Positions 58,825 to 64,000 of a stretch of DNA of 64,000 bases are shown here, in pieces (the stretch's first letter is position 1; every line of letters begins with the position of its first letter). The stretch lies in NCBI RefSeq assembly GCF_001724605.1, contig NZ_MEEX01000012.1:1-64000 (forward strand). The letters are read 5' to 3'. A program made the translations under genes and the position numbers. Source of the stretch: Phenylobacterium sp. SCN 70-31. Lineage in GTDB: Bacteria; Pseudomonadota; Alphaproteobacteria; Caulobacterales; Caulobacteraceae. Below the pieces are notes generated by a model, which saw nothing but the letters and a program-made list of their open reading frames with translations, was not told where the DNA came from and made no database searches.

Positions 58825-59685
58825 ATGAGGGCGTTCTTCCTCGGGGGTCTTCTACTGGCCGTGGCGGCGTGCAGCGGCGGCGGCGAGGCGACGGCGCAGC
58901 GGGACCCGCAGACGGCTTTCCAGAACGCGCCCTTCCCGGGAGCGCCCCCGCAGGGGGCGCCGCAGCCGGTCTATCAGGGCGGGCCGCAGCAGGTTGCGCA
59001 GGGTGGTCCTCAAGGGATGCCGCAGTACGGGCCATCGGGCGGCCCGCAGCAGGTGGCCCAGGGCGGACCCCAACAGGCCCCCGAGAACGAGGCCCAGCAG
59101 GCGTTGCAAGGGCTGTACGCCATCCGGCAGCAGCAGTGCCAGAGCGGCAACACGCTGGCGTGCCAGACCCTCGGCCAGTTCCCCGGCTTCAGCCAGCAGC
59201 TCAACCAGACGGCGCAGGGGTGCCGCTCGGGGGTCCAGCAGGCCTGCGCGGCGTACAACAGCCTGTCGCAGCGGATCTTCAAGGCGTATGCCGAGAGCGC
59301 CCAGGTGATGCAGCAGGGGGCGCAGGCCTCGGCGCAGATGGACGCCTGGCGGTCGCAGATGAACGCCAACCACGCGAACAACATGGCGCGGCTGGGCGCG
59401 CAGGCCGCCGCCGGCCAGGCGGCGCACCAGGCGCGGCAGGAGAGCTATGCCGCCCAGAACCAGGCCTGGGCGAACGGTCAGGCGTCCGCCGAACGCAGCA
59501 CCGGCCGGTTCAACGACTACGTCTACGAGGGCACCACGGTGAACGGCGCGGGCGTGCAGACCCGCATTCCCTATGGATCGACGGGCTACACCGACGGCCG
59601 GGGCAACGTGGTCGCGGTGCCGGACGGCGGCACGCCCCCGGACGGCTGGCAGAGGATGAACCCAACGTACGCGGCGCCGAACTGA
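58825..59685 (+). CDS. Gln/Gly/Pro-rich lipoprotein
   Basis: The 286-residue protein has lipobox VAACSGGG (Cys16), so it should be a membrane-anchored lipoprotein. Residues about 40-90 are low-complexity with GGPQQVAQGGPQ occurring twice. The central part has four cysteines (QQQCQSGNTLACQTLG, QGCRSGVQQACAAY), followed by a helical Ala/Gln region. The C-terminal part is small and Gly/Tyr-rich (YEGTTVNGAGVQTRIPYGST). The function is unknown; a surface or envelope role is a guess. Confidence 0.75.
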   Translation: MRAFFLGGLLLAVAACSGGGEATAQRDPQTAFQNAPFPGAPPQGAPQPVYQGGPQQVAQGGPQGMPQYGPSGGPQQVAQGGPQQAPENEAQQALQGLYAIRQQQCQSGNTLACQTLGQFPGFSQQLNQTAQGCRSGVQQACAAYNSLSQRIFKAYAESAQVMQQGAQASAQMDAWRSQMNANHANNMARLGAQAAAGQAAHQARQESYAAQNQAWANGQASAERSTGRFNDYVYEGTTVNGAGVQTRIPYGSTGYTDGRGNVVAVPDGGTPPDGWQRMNPTYAAPN

Positions 59686-59737
59686 CCGGCCACGTTCGGT
59701 CGGTTCCCATCCCGCGCGGCGAGGCCGGTGCGGGCGC

Positions 59738-60277
59738 TCACCGAACGCTCTCGCCCCGGGAAGACGGCGTCCAGGGAAGATGGCGAGCGTCGCGACGATG
59801 GCCTTCGAGGAGCCTGAGGAGGTCCTCGGGGCCGGTGTCCCACGACCCCACGAGCGCGCCGTCGAGGCGCAGGCAGGCGCGGTAGACCGGCGCCAGCGGT
59901 CCGGGCGCCGCGACCCCGGTCCGCAGCTCGTACATCACCACCGCCGGCGCGCTGCGGTGGGTGGCGTAGTCGCCCCTGAAGGTCTCGAACCGCTCGATGT
60001 CGCGCCAGCCGATCCGCCGCGCCGCGCCATAGGGATGGACGTGGATCAGAGCCTCCGGGGTGAGGATCAGCCGCGGCGGCCGCAGGAAGGCCGCCAGGGC
60101 GAGGAGCCCCATCGCGCCGAACATCGCAGAGGCCGCAACGCCGATGGCCGCCTGGGCGCCGTCCGACGGTCGCCCCAGGCCCCACAGCGTCAGCAGAGCG
60201 GCGAGCATCAGCCCGAACGCGGCCACGCCCGCCGTCGACCGGCCGCCCCGGATCACCCGCTCGCTCGTCGTCTCCAT
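59738..60277 (-). CDS. Small membrane protein with PH-like domain
   Basis: The 179-residue protein has two N-terminal membrane helices (about 14-32 and 42-64), then a soluble part RLILTPEALIHVHPYGAARR, IGWRDIERFETFRGDYATHR and VVMYELRTG. This resembles the bacterial PH-like/STM3941 type of membrane protein. The role is unknown. It converges with the lipoprotein gene. Confidence 0.6.
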   Translation of the reverse strand: METTSERVIRGGRSTAGVAAFGLMLAALLTLWGLGRPSDGAQAAIGVAASAMFGAMGLLALAAFLRPPRLILTPEALIHVHPYGAARRIGWRDIERFETFRGDYATHRSAPAVVMYELRTGVAAPGPLAPVYRACLRLDGALVGSWDTGPEDLLRLLEGHRRDARHLPWTPSSRGESVR

Positions 60278-60441
60278 GACCCCCCGCCGGCCCACGGCGC
60301 CAGCATGGCCAAGCCGGTCCGACGTGTCGATGCGGGGCTTTCCGCAGGCGCGAGCGGCCTGGGTGCGGGCGACGTCGCGGATCGGATCGAGGCGGAGCTG
60401 AGCGCGCGCCTGCATCCGTAGGGTCCGGAAGGCCGGCCGCC

Positions 60442-61218
60442 CTACCCCGGATTGGCGCTGAAGCCGCCGTCGACGGTGAAGACGACGCCGGTGGTGTAGG
60501 CGGAGCGATCGGAGGCGAGGAAGGCCATGAGGTCGGCGATCTCGCGGGGCTTGGCCGCACGGCCGAGGGGATAGCCGGCCATCAGCTCGCGGAAGCGGGT
60601 CTCGTCGCCGAAGCGCGTCCGGGCGGCGGCCTTCATGCGCGCGACCAGGCGGTCGGTCTCGACCGGACCGGGACTGACCCCGACCACGCGGACGCCGTCG
60701 CGCAACGCCCGGCCGCCCAGCGCGCGGGTGAAGGCGTAGAGGGCCGCGTTGCCGGTGGAGCCGGCGATGTAGCTGGCGTCCATGCGTTCGCCGGCCGCGC
60801 CGATGTCGTTGACGATCACGCCGCGGCCGCGGGCCTTCATGTGGGCGTAGATGGCGCGGGTGAGGTTGATGTAGCCGAAGACCTTCAGCTCCCAGGCGTG
60901 GCGCCAGCGCGCCTCGTCCACGTCCTCCAGCGTGCCGCCGGGGATGTCGCCGGCGTTGTTGACCAGGACGTCGGCGTCGCGGCCCGCCTCGGCCAGGGCG
61001 GCGAGCTGAGCCGGATCGCGCAGGTCGGTGGGGACGGCGCGGGCCTGGACCCCGTACCCGCCGCTCAGGCGCTCGCAGAGGGCGTCCAGGGCCTCGGCGC
61101 TGCGGGCGGCGAGGATCAGGTGGCAGCCCTCCTCGGCGAAGGCCTCGGCCGCGGCGGCGCCGATGCCCTTGGACGCGCCCGTGATCAGGACCGTCCGGCC
61201 CGCGAGGTTGAGGTCCAT
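60442..61218 (-). CDS. Short-chain dehydrogenase/reductase with atypical active site
   Basis: The 258-residue SDR has an intact cofactor motif TGASKGIGAAAAEAF and NNAGDIPGG, and the usual PGPVETDRL and C-terminal YTTGVVFTVDGGFSANPG. The catalytic region reads MDASYIAGSTGNAALYAFTR: the Tyr is present, but the Lys four residues later (YxxxK) is Ser. A subgroup of SDRs with this sequence type exists, as I recall; activity and substrate are unknown. ATG 61218 was chosen. Confidence 0.82.
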   Translation of the reverse strand: MDLNLAGRTVLITGASKGIGAAAAEAFAEEGCHLILAARSAEALDALCERLSGGYGVQARAVPTDLRDPAQLAALAEAGRDADVLVNNAGDIPGGTLEDVDEARWRHAWELKVFGYINLTRAIYAHMKARGRGVIVNDIGAAGERMDASYIAGSTGNAALYAFTRALGGRALRDGVRVVGVSPGPVETDRLVARMKAAARTRFGDETRFRELMAGYPLGRAAKPREIADLMAFLASDRSAYTTGVVFTVDGGFSANPG

Positions 61219-61317
61219 GCGATATTCCTCCGTCCCGGCAGAAGAGCCTGATCGGACTCCCGGCTCAAGTGTTGACAGGCTCATCATGTTCCTGAATTGT
61301 TCCGAAACGGAGGGAGC

Positions 61318-62325
61318 ATGTTCGAGAAGCTGCGGCGCGACTGGCACATGCGGGACATCGAGGCGCGCATCCGGCGGCATGGCTGGACGGCCATCTATGT
61401 CGGCGACTTCCGGGCCTCGCCATCGTGGGCCTACAGCATAGGTTTCGAGGACCGGCTGGGTCAGCCCGAGGTCATCGTGTTCGATGTCCGTCAGGACGAC
61501 GCCAACGCCTTGTTGCGGGAGATCTACAGGTCGATCGAGAGGGGCGACCTCACGATGAAGGACGGGGAGGCATGGACACCGGAAGGCGAGGTGATCGGCG
61601 TCTGGCGGGAGGTCCATCCGACTCAGGCGGATGCGGCCGACGGCTGGTTCGCCGCCGGCGTCGAACGATGCGCCCGCGCGGGGAAGGACGGCCCCTTCCG
61701 GGCGTTCCAGCTGGTGGTCCGGGACGGCGGGGGACGGTTTCCGTGGGAGGCGGGCTACGACGAACGACTGCGCTACAGGCAGCCGGCGCTCTATCTTCCC
61801 GCCGAGAACTACGGGCCGGGGCCTCTGTCATCTCCCGACCGGGAGGCTCTCCGGCTGGCCGACGAACGGGGCTGGTCGATACGGATGGTCGACGTCCCGG
61901 AACTGAAATGGGCCTACACGATCGGGCTGTCCGCGCTGGGACACCCCGAGTTGATCGCCATCCTGCCGTCCGCCGACGGCGCCGCGAACATGCTCAACGA
62001 GGCGCCGGCCTATCTGGCGCGCGGCGATCTGGTGCTCGAGGACGGGCTGCGCTGGGACGCCCTGGGATTCGAGTGCTGCTGGCGTCGGGTGCACGAGAGC
62101 CAGCACGCGGCGCTGAACGTGTTCTTCCTGGCCAAGCTGCGGCACGAGCATCGGACAGGCCGGCGCGAGGCGATCGAGACCTATCAGCTGTTCCTGCCGG
62201 ACCACGACGGGCGTTATCCCTGGGACCCCGGCTGCAAGGTCCGGGAGAGCCAGCCGCTCCTGTTCGAACCCTTCGACCCGACGCAGCTCGAGCGAGGACC
62301 GCTTGCGGCCCTGATGCGCATGTGA
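61318..62325 (+). CDS. Protein with two tandem DUF4262-like domains
   Basis: The 335-residue protein has two related halves: PSWAYSIGFEDRLGQPEVIV, then KWAYTIGLSALGHPELIAIL. Each half is followed by a matching segment (FRAFQLVVRDGGGRFPWEAG and IETYQLFLPDHDGRYPWDPG). DUF4262 has no established function. GGAGGGAGC precedes the ATG. It lies 32 bp before ilvN on the same strand and may share its message. Confidence 0.8.
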   Translation: MFEKLRRDWHMRDIEARIRRHGWTAIYVGDFRASPSWAYSIGFEDRLGQPEVIVFDVRQDDANALLREIYRSIERGDLTMKDGEAWTPEGEVIGVWREVHPTQADAADGWFAAGVERCARAGKDGPFRAFQLVVRDGGGRFPWEAGYDERLRYRQPALYLPAENYGPGPLSSPDREALRLADERGWSIRMVDVPELKWAYTIGLSALGHPELIAILPSADGAANMLNEAPAYLARGDLVLEDGLRWDALGFECCWRRVHESQHAALNVFFLAKLRHEHRTGRREAIETYQLFLPDHDGRYPWDPGCKVRESQPLLFEPFDPTQLERGPLAALMRM

Positions 62326-62357
62326 CACCTGAGCGCCGATCGCCGAGGACCCGCCGC

Positions 62358-62912
62358 ATGACCGACCCCGCACCCCAGCCCGCTTCCGTCTACGACCTCT
62401 CCCACGCCGACCAGGAGGAGAGCCGCGCCACCTTCGCGGTGCTGGTGGACAACGAGCCGGGGGTTCTGCACCGGGTGGTCGGCCTGTTCGCGGCGCGGGG
62501 CTACAACATCGACAGCCTGACGGTGGCCGAGACCGACGGCCAGGCTCACACCAGCCGGATCACCATCGTGACCCGCGGCACCGTCCAGGTGCTGGGCCAG
62601 ATCGAGGCGCAGCTCCAGAAGATGGTCTCGACCCGCCACGTGCAGGACGTGACCCGCGACCCCAACGGCCTGGAGCGCGAGCTGGCCTTGGTGAAGGTGC
62701 GCGGAACGGGCGTCGAGCGGGTGGAGGCGCTGCGCGTCGCCGACATCTTCCGCGCCAAGGTGGTGGACACCACGCACGAGAGCTTCGTCTTCGAGATCAC
62801 CGGTGCGTCGTCCAAGGTCGACAAGTTCGTGGGCCTGATGCGACCGCTGGGGCTGGTCGAGGTGTCGCGCACCGGCGTGCTGTCGCTGCAACGGGGCGTC
62901 GAGGTCTTCTGA
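62358..62912 (+). CDS. ilvN: Acetolactate synthase, small (regulatory) subunit
   Basis: The 184-residue protein has an N-terminal ACT domain FAVLVDNEPGVLHRVVGLFA then RGYNIDSLTVAET, and the second domain with ELALVKVRG, FRAKVVDTTHESFVFEITGA and LVEVSRTGVLSLQRG. It confers valine feedback on the large subunit. The large subunit gene ilvB ends 12.5 kb upstream at 49837, so the pair is split and this gene needs its own promoter, or is read with the DUF4262 gene 32 bp upstream. Confidence 0.95.
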   Translation: MTDPAPQPASVYDLSHADQEESRATFAVLVDNEPGVLHRVVGLFAARGYNIDSLTVAETDGQAHTSRITIVTRGTVQVLGQIEAQLQKMVSTRHVQDVTRDPNGLERELALVKVRGTGVERVEALRVADIFRAKVVDTTHESFVFEITGASSKVDKFVGLMRPLGLVEVSRTGVLSLQRGVEVF

Positions 62913-62958
62913 GAACCGCGCCACGGAACCGGCGCAAACCTGAGGCTCTTTCGACGGC

Positions 62959-63984
62959 GTGTTCTTTCGCGCCGCCTCCGCCGTCCCCTCCATCGGACTG
63001 GCCATCGGATTGGCCACGGGCCTCCTCGCGACCCTGGCCCAGAGCGCGCCGGCGTATGGCCAGATCCCGCTGATCGTCCCCATCCCGCGCAAGGCGCCCG
63101 CCTTGCCGGAAGGGCCGCGGCCGCCGCCGGACGACCTGTCTCCCGCGGAGGCCGAGGTCTGGCCGTTTCCCGCCCCGGACCCGCAGACCTGGTGGACGGA
63201 CAAGCGGCCGGTTCCGCCCGAGGCGGCCGACCCCCTGGGCGACCGACGTCTTCGGCGGGGCGAGCGCCTGCCCGAGCCCGTCGGCGGCGTCGATCCGTCC
63301 ACCTATCGCCTCTGGGGGCTGAAGCCCCTGCAGTGGCAGGTCCTGCGGCGGGACGAGGCGGTGCTGGAGGTGTGGGCCCGGCCCTCAGGCGACGTGCGGC
63401 AGGCCGTGGTCCGGGTGACCGTCCGCGGCGACGGTCGGGCGTTCGTCCAGGGGCGCGCAGGCCTGGCCTGCTGCGACGCGCTGATCGGCCGGCGGATGGG
63501 CTTCGACGCGGCGCTGCCCGAGGATGCGGCGGCCCGGTTCCGGGCGCTGACGCGCCAGGCGCTGTGGACGTCGCCGCGCGACGTGCGGGTGGAGGAGCCG
63601 GGGGCGGCCGACGCCGTCTGCCTGGACGGAACCGCCTACGATCTGGTGATGGCCGTTCCCGGCCGGACCGTCACCCTGCGGCGCGCCTGCGATCCGGCCG
63701 AGGTGGGCGAGGCTGCGGACGTGCTGGAGGCAGTGATGGGCGCGGGCCTGGGCCACGACGGCCGTTTCGACGCGGTCTTCCCGCGCGGCGCCGATTTCTC
63801 GGCCGCACGGCAGGCGCACGCCCGGCTGCTGGCGGACGGCGGACGGCTCAAGCCCAACCCGGACGCGCCGCGCCCGGCCCCCGGACGAGAGGGCGCGCCC
63901 GAACAGGAGCCGGAGCCGCCGACCCCCGCTCCGGATCGCCTGACTGCGGCGCCTTCTGCGGCGCCTTCAATTCCCGGACCTTAG
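62959..63984 (+). CDS. Exported Pro-rich protein of unknown function
   Basis: The 341-residue protein has a GTG start and a signal peptide (about residues 1-34, ending SAPAYGQ). A Pro-rich segment follows (IPRKAPALPEGPRPPPD), then a central domain with VRVTVRGDGRAFVQGRAG, LACCDALIGRRMGFDAALPE and TVTLRRACDP. The tail is Pro/Ala/Glu-rich and disordered. No family was recognised. It follows ilvN by 46 bp. Confidence 0.65.
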   Translation: MFFRAASAVPSIGLAIGLATGLLATLAQSAPAYGQIPLIVPIPRKAPALPEGPRPPPDDLSPAEAEVWPFPAPDPQTWWTDKRPVPPEAADPLGDRRLRRGERLPEPVGGVDPSTYRLWGLKPLQWQVLRRDEAVLEVWARPSGDVRQAVVRVTVRGDGRAFVQGRAGLACCDALIGRRMGFDAALPEDAAARFRALTRQALWTSPRDVRVEEPGAADAVCLDGTAYDLVMAVPGRTVTLRRACDPAEVGEAADVLEAVMGAGLGHDGRFDAVFPRGADFSAARQAHARLLADGGRLKPNPDAPRPAPGREGAPEQEPEPPTPAPDRLTAAPSAAPSIPGP

Positions 63985-64000
63985 GGTCTATATGTGGGGC

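Noticed and set aside
1..64000. tRNA, rRNA, riboswitch or prophage genes
   Set aside because: I looked for these while reading and saw no convincing cloverleaf end (GGTTCGAATCC-like arm), ribosomal RNA segment, known riboswitch core or phage gene; a covariance-model scan would be needed to exclude small RNAs.

Overview
The window is a chromosomal segment of a high-GC alphaproteobacterium, most likely a member of the Caulobacterales (Caulobacter/Phenylobacterium-like). This is an inference from gene content: TonB-dependent receptors ending in ELQYRF, several HWE/HisKA_2-type histidine kinases, a chorismate mutase-hisC-prephenate dehydrogenase cluster, MmcB, polyhydroxybutyrate genes with a divergent PhaR, and alphaproteobacterial-style LexA boxes of the form GTTC-N7-GTTC. 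No rRNA, tRNA, CRISPR array, transposase or phage gene was recognised. Nearly every gene is intact; the first one is cut by the window edge.

Layout. 1-6.5 kb: the 3' end of a TonB receptor, a divergent histidine kinase/LuxR-type regulator pair and a complete second TonB receptor. 6.7-10.8 kb: a pseudokinase-receiver protein, then chorismate mutase, hisC-type aminotransferase and prephenate dehydrogenase (Phe/Tyr synthesis). 10.9-16.5 kb: EF-hand protein, a trypsin-like protease with a duplicated N-terminal module, a DinG-like helicase with a LexA-type box upstream, and a VapBC toxin-antitoxin pair. 16.5-25.5 kb: a membrane GAF-PAS adenylate cyclase, a PII protein without amtB, a methyltransferase divergent from gloB, then phaB and phaA. 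25.5-35 kb: phaR, an atypical response regulator, GT2 and GT83 glycosyltransferases, an HMG-CoA lyase-family gene, and the overlapping run yidD-thrS-glycosyltransferase. 35-41 kb: YciI and IscU-like proteins, cytochrome P450, arylsulfatase, and a histidine kinase whose membrane domain matches the plant ETR1 ethylene-binding domain. 41-48 kb: cysS, folE, DUF817, lipocalin, mmcB, serB, miaA. 48-63 kb: ilvB, preceded by a leader peptide and attenuator, and ilvN, separated from ilvB by about 12.5 kb of mostly accessory genes: GFA protein, VOC protein, heme oxygenase plus bacteriophytochrome, ybaK, small DUF proteins, rtcB, a short gene before rtcB, an apparently SOS-controlled unknown gene, a lipoprotein, an SDR and a double-DUF4262 protein.

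How the genes work together. Core metabolism comprises aromatic and branched-chain amino acids, serine, storage polymer, folate entry and two tRNA synthetases. It is interspersed with sensory genes: a NarL-type pair, a phytochrome with its own biliverdin source, an ETR1-like HWE kinase and an adenylate cyclase. The most notable observations are the ETR1-like sensor kinase, the two LexA-type boxes (one at DinG, one on the promoter of an unknown gene), the split ilvB/ilvN pair, the ilv attenuator, the pseudokinase-receiver protein, and the short gene plus hairpin ahead of rtcB. Everything here was read by eye; domain and family names come from motif recognition, not database searches.
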